Positions 35,067 through 45,935 of a stretch of DNA of 64,000 nucleotides are shown here, in pieces. The DNA is from Physcomitrium patens. Its lineage: Eukaryota > Streptophyta > Bryopsida > Funariales > Funariaceae. The translations under genes were made by a program, and so were the position numbers. Numbering within the stretch: the stretch's first letter is position 1; the number at the start of each line of letters is the position of its first letter. Location of the stretch: assembly GCF_000002425.4 (NCBI RefSeq), contig NC_037267.1, forward strand, positions 6,275,396-6,339,395, written 5' to 3'. A model generated the notes under the pieces. It searched no databases and had not been told where the DNA came from. It worked only from the letters and a program-made list of their open reading frames with translations.

Positions 35067-38000
35067 GTGCAGCTGGAACCTTGTACAATTCCTAATGAAG
35101 GTCCTATCCTCTCCTCAAAACCCTCTCCTTGTTTTATAATAGACTTATATTTAGGACCTAAGAATTACAAAGCCTCTGCTTTATTAGATTCGGGAGCCTC
35201 AGCATGTTTTTTAGATGAATAATTTGTTAAAAGTCGTAAAATATCTTTTGTACAGATACCTAAACCAATACATGTAGAAGTTATAGATGGTCGTCCCTTG
35301 TCTTCTGGAGATGTCACTCATGAAACTCATTCTATAAAAGTAACAATAGACGGTCATGATAGCTACATAGCTTTTAACATAATTAAATCCCCGTCCAATT
35401 CAGTTATTATAGATTTATCCTGGCTAGAAAAATATAACCCTCGAATAGATTGGAATTCGCGTAAACTTGACTTTTCCCAAAGCGTTATTAATAGTTCTAC
35501 TAACCAAGTAAAAAATTATAAGTCTAGTATAGTAAAACCCGTACTGATAGGTACAAAAGCATTTATACACACAGCAAAAGAAGGATCAACTTTTGCTATT
35601 TATACTGCACCTATTTCTGAAAACGTAAAGACTTCAAGTGGCATTCCAAGTCAATATCAGGAGTATCAAGACGTTTTTGAGAAAAAGAATGCAGATATTC
35701 TTCCTGAGCATCGCCCATATGATTGTTCAATCGACCTCAAGGAAGGAACTCAGCCACCATTTGGATCAATTTACAGTTTATCGCAAGATGAGATGGCTGA
35801 ACTCAAGACATATATTGACGAGAATTTAGCGAAGAATTTCATACGCCATTCAAAATCTCCAGCAGGAGCTCCAATTCTATTCGTAAAGAAAAAAGATGGA
35901 TCTTTACGAATGTGTGTTGATTATCGAAGACTCAACAAGATCACAATCAAGAACAGATATCCATTACCTTTGATATCAGAACTCCTTGACCAGTTGAATC
36001 AAGCTAAGATCTATATAAAAATAGATCTAAGAGGAGTATATAATCTAGTACGGATCAAAGAAGGAGATGAATGGAAGACTGCGTTTCGAACCAGGTATGG
36101 ACATTTTGAATATAATGTCATGCCCTTTGGACTCACGAATGCACCAGCTGCTTTTCAACATCTCATGAATGATGTATTTCGTGAATTCTTAGACAATTTT
36201 GTCGTCTGCTATCTAGACGATATCTTGATCTATTCTAAGAACGTCGAAGAATATGAAATATATGTTCGTCAAGTATTACAAAAACTTAGAGATGCAGGAT
36301 TGTACGCCAAGATGGAAAAGTGTGTATTTTACACTACTCAAGTTGACTTTTTAGGATACATCATTTCAAATGATGGTCTCATGATGGATTCTAAGAAAGT
36401 CCAAACAATCATGGATTGGAAGATTCCAAGGATAGTAAGAGATGTCCAATGTTTCTTGGGATTTGCCAATTACTATCAGATCTTCATCAAAGTTTTCTCA
36501 CGAGTTGCAGCTCCACTTACACGCTTGACTAGTAAAGATAAATTCCAATGGAATCAAGAAGCGGAAGCAGCATTTGAAGCCTTGAAGACATCGTTTGTCT
36601 CTGCACCAGTCTTATATCGTGTTGACTTTTCCAAGGTATTTCTTATGGAAACAAATGCATCAGATTTTGCCTTGGGTGCAGTTTTATCACAAGTGGGAAC
36701 CGATGACAAACTTCATCTGATAGCTTTTCATTCAAGAAAATTCTCAACAGTCGAGATCAATTATGAGATCCACGATAAAGAACTTCTTGCGATCGTGGAT
36801 TCCTTTCAAGAATGGCGTCATTATCTAGAAGGCGCTTCTAGTCTAGTCACTGTATATACAAATCACAAGAACCTCGAGTATTTCATGTCAGCACGCGTAT
36901 TGAATCGTCGTCAAGCTCGTTGGAGAATGTCTTTGTCAAGATTCGAGTTCATTATCACTTATCGGCCAGGAAAACAACAAGGTTTTTCTGATGCCCTATC
37001 TAGACGTTCTTATTTTGTACCAAAAGAAGGAGATGCAGTTTTTGAGCAACAAAAAACGGTCCTCTTGAAACCGGAGCAATTTCATCTCCGAGCAATGAAA
37101 TCAACATTGACTGTTGATTCAACTTTTCTCAAGCAAATCCAGTCTAGTATGTCCTCAGACCCTCTTGTTTATGATATCGAGAATAATTCTTCCAAGTCTC
37201 ATGATCCTTCTAAGTTCGAGTTCAAGAATAATCTATTATATTTTGAAGGATGCCTATATGTTCCAGAAGAAGAAGCACATTTACGTGTTCTTCAAGCACG
37301 TCATGACTTTCTAGCAGCAGGGCACTTTGGATATAATAAGACTTTGGAACTCATATCAAGAGATTTTTGGTGGCCACAAATGTGGAAGTCAGTCAAAGAC
37401 TTTGTACAATCATGTGATATTTATTCAAGATCAAAAATTCCTTGTCATCGACCTTATGGACTTCTTCAGCCATTACCTATACCAGAACAACCATGGTCTT
37501 CTGTTTCTATGGATTTCATCACAGATCTTCCAAGCTCAAGATCTTATGATTCTATATTTGTGATAGTAGATCGTTTCACCAAGATGGCACATTTTGTGCC
37601 ATGTACAAAATCTATCATAGGTGAAGAAACAGCTAAGCTTTTCATTGATAATATCTATCGCTATCATGGATTACCTAAAGATATCATGTCGGATAGGGGA
37701 ATTCAATTTGTGTCAAGATTTTGGAGGACCCTTTTCAAGATTTTAAAAGTGGACATAAAGCTATCTTCGGCTTTCCATCCTCAAACTGATGGACAAACAG
37801 AGCGCGTAAACCAAGTCTTGGAGCAATATTTAAGGTGTACTATCAACTACCAACAAGATGATTGGACAACCCTTCTGCCATTGGCACAGTTTGCTTATAA
37901 TAATACGGTACATTCTTCCATGCAACAAACACCTTTCTTTGCCAATTATGGCTATCATCCACGACTTGATACTTTTGATTTTTCAAAAGTTGATAATCCT

Positions 38001-38555
38001 ACAGCAGAAGATATGGCAAATCGGTTGTCAGAGTTACATGCAATAATGAAGACGCAATTGAAGGAAGCTCAAGAACGACAAAAGATAAACGCAGATCTAT
38101 ATCGTAAGGAGCAACCACAAATCAACGTGGGTGATAAGGTATGGCTACTTCGTCGCAATATCAAGACTACTCGACCTTGTGACAAGTTAGACTATCGTAG
38201 GCTTGGCCCCTTTTCTCTTTCTGAACAGATCAACCCAGTTGTATATCGGTTACATCTACCGGAGTCAATGAAGATCCATCCTCTATTTGATGTGTCTCTT
38301 CTTGAACCATATAAGACAGTGGATATACAAGGAAGAAGACAAATGCCACCGCCTCCTATAGAAGTAGATAATAACGAAGAATTTGAGGTAGAAGAGATAT
38401 TAGACTCAAGGCGGTATCGAAATAAGCTGGAATATCTTGTTCATTGGCGCGGATATGATATTAGTGAATGCACATGAGAGCCATCCAGGAATTTAGGAAA
38501 TGCATCAGCTAAAGTCAAAGTTTTTCATCAACGACATCCATCAAAACCAAGATGA
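35067..38555 (+). pseudogene. A2 pol polyprotein, two premature stops
   Basis: A 1059-codon open stretch (35298-38477) covers the end of the protease, RT (CYLDDILIYS), RNase H, integrase (HHCC, D,D35E) and most of the chromodomain. Upstream, the protease LLDSGASACFLDE is followed by TAA at 35221-35223, where A1 has Gln. The chromodomain is cut by TGA at 38475-38477 in place of its Trp. METDASDF of RNase H is METNASDF here, an Asp-to-Asn change at a catalytic position. The zinc-binding CDIC is CDIY, so the integrase N-terminal domain has lost one Cys. Confidence 0.9.
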
Positions 38556-38659
38556 AAATTTCTCTTATAAAAGAGACAAGATTGAGGCAAGATAACATTC
38601 AATTTTCTATCCTTGTTTGTAACTTCTTTGCATTTGTGACGCTAATCAGATAGAGAGCC

Positions 38660-39071
38660 AACAACTAGCGGATTCAACTCAAGAACCTTAGTTTGCTGAC
38701 CTGCCGGACACGACATTTCGATTGTCACAACCTTCAAGATGACGCAATCGAGATGAAGATCTTCAAGAACGACATGTTCTTCCTCGAACAGATGGTGAGA
38801 TACAACGCGTTTGATATCACGATTTGGGAAGGAACTCTCGATGTTTGGTGATTTTGCTAGAAGTAGGAACAACTCCTGATGGTTTCCGAATATTCTATTC
38901 GAAGGAAGTTACGAAGGCCTCAACAATGATCAAATAACTGGGTGGTCTTCCCGCCCTGGTATGGGACACTACCGATGGTTGAGAGGCCCTATCAATCATC
39001 TTCGAAGAGAACAGAGATCAGAGTATGTGGCGAATACAATTCATCGCATCATAGATTTTCTCAACATATGA
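38660..39071 (+). pseudogene. A2 third ORF, decayed
   Basis: Homologous to 49520-49942. The start codon is ATA instead of ATG, and several stops and frame changes follow. Segments such as ADLPD, RLSQPSR and DEDLQERHVLPRTDGEIQRV remain readable. This shows that the ORF is an old part of the family, and that it decays like gag and pol. Confidence 0.7.
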
Positions 39072-39112
39072 TGACCACTCCTCGTGGAACTCGTCTCTAG
39101 AAAGGGGGGTAA

Positions 39113-39664
39113 TGGCACGGCCATAATCATGTAAGCTAATAATTACATATAGAAATAGGTAGAAGTAAGTAAAAGTAGATAAAAGTAAGCTAATTCTATA
39201 ATATTTAATATAAAAGCTTCCTAGAAACTTCCTAGACGCTGCTTTGACTTCATAGGTGTCTTTAATTGACTTTTTGGATTAGAAACGTGGTCAACAAGTT
39301 GGCCATGTGCCACACATGTTGTTAGCTTGAAGATCAAGCTAACTATGTGGCCCACACGTAGAAAAACTTGCCTTGTGAGTCAAGGCATGTGTCCTACAAA
39401 GTCAACACATATTGGAGGTCCTATAGAACGTCGCCACGTAGCCCCTAGTTAGATAGTATATATAGAGACAAGAGTGAAGGCTTCTTCACTCTTGTCAACT
39501 CCTTTTTTGCTTCTAGTCCAGGTTCAAGAGTCTTTAGTTTCTTGTCTTGTGGCAATAGCCATTCCAGTTTTCTTTTAATATATCTACTTGTTTATATTTT
39601 GACTTGTTATATCGAGATAGCCTTTTTGTGTATATTTTCTCTCATCGAATCTTTGTCCTTGACA
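39113..39664 (+). repeat. A2 3' LTR
   Basis: Follows the polypurine tract AGAAAGGGGGG. Starts TGGCACGG (third base changed) and ends CCTTGACA. By eye it differs from the 5' LTR at a dozen or so positions at most, so A2 is older than A3. Confidence 0.9.
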
Positions 39665-39669
39665 GGTTA

Positions 39670-40420
39670 ATGTGAGTAGTATAAGTAATCCGTTGTCGTG
39701 GGATTAGTCACATTAGTCACATTAGTCACATTTGATTTGGGAACTTCAAAATTCTTTATTTTATTCATGTACTAAAAGTAAACTATTCATTAAACGTTCA
39801 AAATGAATGAATGTCTTGAATGTGATACTTGAGTAATTAATTATTATTTTTTTATTCACATTGATTCAAGTTTTGAGAATGAAATGGAAGAAAAGGTAGT
39901 ATTTGCAATGACATGAATGGTTTTTTGATTAAGAAATTGGAGTAGATGAAAAGGGTTGGAAAATTTAAAATAATCATGTATATTAAAATTATTCTTTTTA
40001 AAAAACTTTACATATACAACCAAATGCAATCCACTGATTGTATTAGTTCGACCTGCTAGTGTGAAGAATTGTTTTTATTTAAAGGCATGTTTTGTTTTCA
40101 TTCATTTTGATTTTGTTGTGAAATGTCAGAAAATGGTCATTATACACTTTCTGTACACACATTATAGGAATGATTTGAAACTGAGATTTTATAGAAAAGA
40201 ACGTCGTTTCTCTCCAACATTTCCCATCCTGTTTCCCAGCAATTCCTGATGAGTTTCCGTGAAAACGACGTCGAAGCTCTCGACGAGTTTCTGCCGAAAT
40301 CGCACAAGGGAGCACGGCCGGGGCACCTGAACGCATATGCTCAGGGTGGGGGTTAAACAACATTCCCGCCCACAAATTTTTCCTCTTTCTCTTTTTTGTT
40401 GCGCACATCGCTTCTAGTGC
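39670..40420. other. AT-rich stretch after A2, no gene seen
   Basis: Begins with three short AGTCACATT repeats at about 39704-39731. It then runs AT-rich with no supportable coding region. The opposing ORFs at 40061-40507 lack motifs. Confidence 0.5.
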
Positions 40421-40915
40421 ATTTTCTCTATGCTTCGTCACGTTGTCGTGACCCTCGCTTCTCTCCTCTGCTTTGCTGTTTCTCACTTCTTGTTTGTTGT
40501 TCCTCACTTCTCCTTTGCTGTTCCAGCTATTTTATTGCATTGTCAATCCCAGGTGACGAGGGCAGGAGCTTTTGACACCACAGAGAGCTGTTTTGATTCC
40601 CTTGTGCGTGACGCTGCCTACGTTCCTGTAAGTACTGACTTGTATTTATCTACGGTGTCAAATTCTTGCGTCTCTTCCTCTTCGTTTTCAATCACATTTG
40701 TGTTTGACGTTGTATTTCATTTATTAGTTGTGAAATTGATTTCCTTTACTACCTGGTGTCGTCTTGGATCTGTAGTGTCACGGTGCGCGGTTTTTGTATT
40801 CGTACAATAACGAATAGGGCAGAACAGGAGGACGTCCACGGCCGGGCGCACATTGCGTGAGGAATCACAGTTGCGCCCTTACGTCATCAGTATCTCGTAG
40901 ATCCAGTTCCCACAG
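40421..40915 (+). promoter_or_regulatory. Possible 5' region of the host-block gene
   Basis: Pyrimidine-rich DNA (repeats of CTCACTTCTCCTTTGCTG) with possible splice donors at about 40628 (CCTGTAAGTACTG) and 40917 (CACAGGTAATTC). This could be promoter, 5' UTR exons or small exons of the downstream gene. No motif proves it. Confidence 0.25.
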
Positions 40916-40949
40916 GTAATTCTCTACAAAATCAGTGTCGTTCCATTCA

Positions 40950-41645
40950 AGCCGAGCTGATTCAGGAGTTTCTTATTACCATACACATGGCAATAGAAAC
41001 TCTGACGTGGACGAAGATCAGCTCGACTCGGGCTGATTCGTGCGATCGCTCTGACCTGCCATCAGCTCGACTCGAGCTGATTCGTGCGATCGCTCTGACC
41101 TGCCATCAGCTCGACTCGAGCTGATTCGTGCGATTGCTCTGACCTGCCATCAGTTCGACTCGAGCTGATTTGTGCGATCGCTCTGACCTGCCATCAGCTC
41201 GACTCGAGCTGATTCATACAATCTCCCTGACCTGCCATCAGCTCAACTCGAGCTGATTCATGCAATCTCCCTTACCTGCAATCAGCTCGACTCGAGCTGA
41301 TTCATACAATCTCCCTTACTTGCCATCAGCTCGACTCGAGCTGATTCATACAATCTCCCTTACCTGCCATCAGCTCGACTCGAGCTGATTCATGCAATCT
41401 CCCTTACCAGCCATCAGCTGCACAAACTCTGAATCTTGCAATCGTTCGACCTACCATTAGCCAAACTCTAACTATATCTTGCGATAGCCCCGACATGTCA
41501 TCAGCTCGATTCGAGCTGATTCTTACGATAGCTTCGACATACTATCAGCTCGAATCGAGCTGATCCACGAGTTTCATTTCAATGAGCACGTAAAAGGAGG
41601 AATTCAGTCTTCGAATAAGATCAGCTCGATTCGAGCTGATTCGTT
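40950..41645. repeat. Palindrome array 2, period 44 bp
   Basis: About nine near-perfect tandem 44-bp units from 41019 to 41420: the palindrome followed by a 20-bp spacer (CGTGCGATCGCTCTGACCTG, shifting to CATACAATCTCCCTTACCTG in later units). Diverged units flank them on both sides (40957, 41503, 41545, 41621). The spacer differs from those of arrays 1 and 3 while the palindrome is the same. Confidence 0.95.
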
Positions 41646-41957
41646 CAATCGCATGAAGCTACATTTCCCTTCAAATATTCTGATTTAGTTTACGCACCGA
41701 AATATTATTGAGGCCAGAATAATTAGTCATAATCCAAACAAATTAAGTTAACTTCTCTTAAAAATTGCTGAATGCATATCCATTGCTACATTCACATAAG
41801 AATATAAAATGAACCATAATATTAGCATAAAAAATGACACCATTTTAATTAAATCTAATATAGAAAACTTATAATTCTAGCGTCATCATTGACGCATAAA
41901 CTCCATGTACCCCGAGTTCATTCTTCCCTCCGGTACAGAATCCTTTACAAAATTATT

Positions 41958-42195
41958 ACGCATAAGACCAAAGAATCAGATCGAGTCGATCTGATTTGAC
42001 GTGAAGAATGTATAGTAGATTTTCATGTTTCGGCATTAAAAACACATTAAGATGAATCATACAATTGGAAAACCTGACTAAAATCATAAATTCGTATTCG
42101 TAATCGTTGTTTTCCAAAATACTAACATTGGCCTACATAGAATACCCTACACAATACGAGGACCATAAATCAGCTCGAGTCGATCGGATTTCATA
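41958..42195. repeat. Isolated palindromes upstream of the ParB-like gene
   Basis: Two single copies near 41968 (variant with GATCGAGTCGATC core) and 42170. They are not in tandem. Confidence 0.75.
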
Positions 42196-42327
42196 TATAA
42201 GATTATTGTTCTTGTGTCCAATAATACATTTGATATAGTAAGAAGAGTTTAAAACGTTCATTGGAGTAACTGTGTCATTAAGTCGATGGGACATAATCTG
42301 ACATGTTTGCTTCTACGTCTGTTGCAG

Positions 42328-43771
42328 ATGGAGGACATCAAGGCATCATTGTCCATGTACTTGGATAAGCTCGACCAGCGTGCCAATGACGATGACGAGA
42401 CCGACCCGCAGTTGATTTATTGAACCTCGTGGAAGTTTTTTGACCCAGAGGAGCTCGAGGCATGGAGTCTAGCTATGATTCCATTCACGCACGACATCCA
42501 GTTTTTGTTCTAATTCAAGAAAAGCCAAGCATTCTTGAAGCTCACGACAGCAGAGCGGATAAAGGATGTCGAGTACTTAGACAGTGACATGATCCTGGTG
42601 AAGTGCGTAACTACCGGAGTTTTGATACATCCCACAGATGAATATCACTTCACAGTTCTCATACCCTCGAAGCGGATCCCCTTCAAAATGTCTCCCTTCC
42701 TCGAAAGCCTCGAGCCCACTGAATACAGCGGAGAGGTGAAGCAACTCGAGGCAAAAATTGACAGGGGGGACTACACTGAGAAGGACGGGTCCCCAGCTTT
42801 TGGCAAGCGGCTCTGCACCAAGATAAATTCACTTCTGCAAGATTTCTCCGTCATCAAAGGTAAACTAGAGGCGCAGAAACTATTAGCTGCCCCGCGGTCT
42901 GTCCGGAGAAAAGTTCGAGCAGTAGGTGGAAGTCAAGCATCGGTCGATACAGCAGCTCCTGCGCCTTCAAGCAGCCGGGGAAAAGCGAAGCCACGGTCTA
43001 GCTCTGCAGGGCGAGGATCGACGAGAAGTAGCCCCATTGCGCCTTCTGGAGATCGCCGAGCTGCTTCGGGCAGCTCCCCGGTGTCGAAGGTTCAACATCC
43101 GACCCTTGCCGATGCGATGACTGACGTTCCGTCATCGTATAAACCCTAGAGTAAGCCCGACTTCAAGCACATCACCGCAATGTACAAGAAGTTCTAGTCA
43201 GAGTGCGAAGATGCATACATCTTTGGGGTCAATACAAAGAAGGGCATCTCCATAGATAAACTCATTGATGCACCTACGGAGTTCAACATTCGATCGAAAG
43301 AAGACAAGCTCGTTGATGCAATGGTGGTGTATCTCATGAACCTGCCCGATCAAAAGACCCGGCAAACGGTATGTGTAATGCCCACGAACAGAACCTCAAA
43401 GCCGACAACGTGGGACGAGATCAAAGACGGAGAGTTTTTTGTCATCAACGGGCAGCACAGTGTTGCAGCCAGTAGGGACATAATCGACGAGAGTAACGTG
43501 GTTGATGACGATGTGAAGAGCGACTTCCACGTCTGGAGTTGCTTTATTGTATGGTCGAGTGATCCGGAGATACTGAGGTCCATATCAGCATACTACAATC
43601 GGATCAATCACTTTCAGATGATACAGCCGTCATGGGCGACCAACATCCTCGGAGCACGATCGGTTTGGGTGAGTATAGGATGCTCAAAGAATCCTTCCCA
43701 GATCACAGCCGCCGGCACGACAGCTGGGAGAAGAGCTTCGGACATTCAATGTAGAACGAAGGGATTCAAGG
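42328..43771 (+). pseudogene. Exon of ParB/DGQHR-like gene, decayed
   Basis: One frame runs from an ATG directly after an acceptor-like TTGCAG (42322-42327) to a donor-like AAG/GTAAGA at about 43771. It is broken by TGA 42421, TAA 42511, TAG 43147 and TAG 43195, each explained by C-to-T. The first 190 codons look like a folded domain (RIKDVEYLDSDMILVKC). A Ser/Arg-rich linker follows at 42895-43090. Then comes a segment with TTWDEIKDGEFFVINGQHS and, about 35 residues on, WSCFIVWSSDPEILRSISAY, which resembles the ParB/sulfiredoxin-like fold with its GxxR/DGQHR loop; here the Arg is Ser. Near 43668 two extra bases seem to shift the frame. The fold assignment is from motif reading only. Confidence 0.5.
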
Positions 43772-44051
43772 TAAGAGAATGAGATCGAGTCGATCTGATT
43801 TGTATTATGTGAATATCTTGACTTGGGATCAGATCGAGTCGATCTGATCTGAACGGTTCTACTTTCCATCACAGTCGAATTATTTTTGATGTGACGACAT
43901 TTCTCGAGTGACTTAATAGTCTGATATTATGAAGGCTTGTTCAGAGGATATCAGCTCGACTCGATCTGATTTGCTATTCTCCCTCTTTTGAATTGAATTC
44001 TTTGCTATGATTCAGAAAATAAATATTTAACTTCTTCTATTTGCTCGCAGG
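43772..44051 (+). other. Intron with three palindromes
   Basis: GTAAGA at the left end and a T-rich tract with TTTGCTCGCAG at the right end mark a spliceosomal intron. It contains palindrome copies near 43782, 43828 and 43950, the first about 10 bp after the donor. Confidence 0.6.
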
Positions 44052-44180
44052 CATTCGAGAAAGCAATGACTTTGAGGTTCTCATTGATTGACGTCAACAA
44101 GTCATTGAGAATTTCACGCACCAAGGGTGCAGAGGAGAAGCTTAAGCTCGTCAATGAGCTAAAGATCATCATTGCCCCGG
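44052..44180 (+). pseudogene. Next exon of the same gene, 5' part, cut by A3
   Basis: After the acceptor the reading is AFEKAMTLRFSLIDVNKSL, then a charged helix with KLKLVNELKIIIAP, where A3 is inserted in the target CCCGG. The exon resumes at 50514-50518 (duplicate) and 50519. Confidence 0.55.
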
Positions 44181-44480
44181 TGTCACGGACATACATATAA
44201 TTACCTATATGAATAGATAAAAGTATGTAAAAGTAGGTTAATTGTGTAATATCTTCTAGAGAAGCTTCTTAGAAGCTTCATAGACGCTGCTTTGACTTTA
44301 TAGGAGTCTATAGTTGACTTTTAGGTTAGAAACTTGGTCAACAAGTTAGCCATGTGCCACGCATGTTGGAAGCTTAAAGAACAAGCTAACTACGTGGTCC
44401 ATCCATAGAAAACTTGCCTTGCAAGCAAAGGCATGTGGCCTAGAAAGTCAACATATATTGGAGGTCTTATAGAACATCGC

Positions 44481-44510
44481 CACGTGGCTTCTAGTTAGAT
44501 AGTATATATA
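44481..44510 (+). promoter_or_regulatory. A3 LTR promoter: G-box and TATA box
   Basis: CACGTG (44481-44486) is the core bound by plant bZIP and bHLH factors, and TATATATA (44503-44510) lies 17 bp downstream. A transcript start about 25-35 bp after the TATA box would fall at about 44530-44540. In A2 the G-box is changed to CACGTA. Confidence 0.6.
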
Positions 44511-44533
44511 GAGGCAAGAGTGAAGCCCTCTTC

Positions 44534-44544
44534 ACTCTTGTCAA
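44534..44544 (+). promoter_or_regulatory. Putative self-primer at the mRNA 5' end
   Basis: ACTCTTGTCAA is the exact reverse complement of TTGACAAGAGT at 44713-44723, which starts 3 nt after the 5' LTR. It lies where transcription should begin. In fungal Tf1 and related sushi elements the first nucleotides of the mRNA fold back onto the primer site and are cut to prime reverse transcription. Confidence 0.55.
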
Positions 44545-44712
44545 CTCCTTTCTTGCTTCTAGTTTAGTTTCAAGGGTCTCTAGTTTTCTTGTATTTTGGC
44601 AATAGCCATTCCAGTTTCTTTCTTAATATACATATTTCTATTTTGTCCTATTTCTTTTTGAGAAAAGTCTCACTTACTCTTTAGCTTTCATCGAGTTCTT
44701 GTCCCTGACAGA

Positions 44713-44723
44713 TTGACAAGAGT
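44713..44723 (+). promoter_or_regulatory. Putative primer-binding site (self-primed)
   Basis: TTGACAAGAGT, conserved in A1 and A2. No TGG for a tRNA CCA end occurs next to the LTR. A partial initiator-Met-like word TATCAGAGC at 44734-44742 lacks the TGG too. Confidence 0.55.
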
Positions 44724-44922
44724 ACACTTACAATATCAGAGCTTTGTCTTTTCTTGATTAAGAGTGGATTACCCCTTTTTCTTGATAAGACATAAGCGCA
44801 TTAGAAGTTGCGGATTACCCTCTTTTAAACTGATATTGTTCTTAGTATTTTCTTTGTTATCAATTCCTCTCTTCTATTTGTTTTGAGCGTTGTTAGACAT
44901 CTTCTCTTTTCTAAGTGCTACT

Positions 44923-45930
44923 ATGGCAGAGCTTGTTGAAATGAAGAGTGCAATGGCACAGATGCAAGAACAATTGAGGGAGTTAATGCTTGCGATGCAT
45001 CAACTCAATTTACCACCACAAGGAGCAACAAGAATGGTAGGAAGTGAAGATATAGAGATGATTGGGGCTACTTCAACATCTGCACCAAACCATGTCCCTT
45101 CTCCCAGAATGGAACACCCTTCGAGTGTTAGAGAACCGAGAGTTGCCTTGCCCGAGAAGTTTGATGGTACCAGATCCAAGTTTTGAGGATTCATCAATCA
45201 GGTCCAACTAGTGATTGAACTTCAACCCCAGAGCTATCCAACTCCAGGGTCACAAGTAAGATTCATTGGTACACTTCTTTCAGGTTCAGCATTGTCATGG
45301 TTTTCATCTTTTCTTGAACGACGAGATCCAATATTGGATAATCTGGAGGCTTTTTTGGCGGAGTTTCGATCCATGTTTGGAGAACATGATGCAATTCGTG
45401 TTGCAACCAACAAGATCCATATTTTGCGACAAGGCAATCGATCAGTAACATTATATGCTTCGTAATTTCGACAACTTGCAACTGATATCAAGTGGGATGA
45501 TGCCGCACTTGTGAGTCAATTTCTCTACGGATTACAATATGAGGTAAAGAAATTGATGCTAAATTTACCTGATCCTCAAACATTGAGTCAAGCAATTGAC
45601 TTTGCTGTGAAGTGCGACAATCGACTTTTTGAATTTCGATCCGAGAGTCGCACAAGTGGGCCTCAACGTTACTACAATTCAATGGCAACACCGATGTCTC
45701 CTCAACACATACCTTCGGAAGTAGAGGATATGCAAATTGATGCGGTACGTTTCAAACCTCTTACTGAGCAAGAAAAGTCTCGTCGTCGACAAGAAGGATT
45801 GTGCTTATATTGTGGAGAACCTAAGCACACTGCTCAACATTGTCCAAAGAAGCGACGTAACTACAAAATAAGGAGTACGGCTGTCAAAGAAGACAGTATG
45901 TCGGAAAACGAGTACGTCCAGCTACAATAG
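44923..45930 (+). pseudogene. A3 gag, two nonsense codons
   Basis: The 335-codon frame starts MAELVEMKSAMAQMQEQLREL (likely coiled coil), goes through the capsid region PEKFDGTRSKF and FIGTLLSGSALSWFSSFLE, and ends with the knuckle CLYCGEPKHTAQHC, which binds RNA. TGA at 45184-45186 replaces Arg (A1 keeps it) and TAA at 45463-45465 replaces Gln. I chose the ATG at 44923 because the same start is used in all three copies. The frame is otherwise intact, so this copy would need gag from elsewhere. Confidence 0.95.
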
Positions 45931-45935
45931 GGACC

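Larger units (their letters stand above)
33292..39664 (+). mobile_element. Family A chromovirus A2, full length
   Basis: A 6373-bp plus-strand element with 552-bp LTRs (33292-33843 and 39113-39664) and the 5-bp target duplication GGTTA (33287-33291 and 39665-39669). Gag, pol and the third ORF are all present in order but each carries stops, so this copy is inactive on its own. Confidence 0.95.
44181..44710 (+). repeat. A3 5' LTR
   Basis: Begins TGTCACGGACATAC and ends CCCTGACA. It contains a G-box CACGTG at 44481-44486, TATATATA at 44503-44510 and the inverted repeat CAAGAGTGAAG / CTTCACTCTTG at 44515-44540. It is about 20-30 bp shorter than, and diverged from, the A1/A2 LTRs, so A3 represents a subfamily. 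Confidence 0.95.

Noticed and set aside
40079..40810. Overlapping ORFs of 60-142 codons on both strands
   Set aside because: No motif, and composition is driven by CT-rich repeats. At most this is an upstream region of the next gene.
44734..44742. Initiator-Met tRNA primer site TATCAGAGC
   Set aside because: The TGG that must pair with the tRNA CCA end is CAA here, and the word lies 23 nt inside the LTR. Kept only as a weak alternative to self-priming.
45903..45909. GGAAAAC as a -1 slippery site
   Set aside because: It does not fit X-XXY-YYZ because the first three bases are not identical. No pseudoknot was evident.
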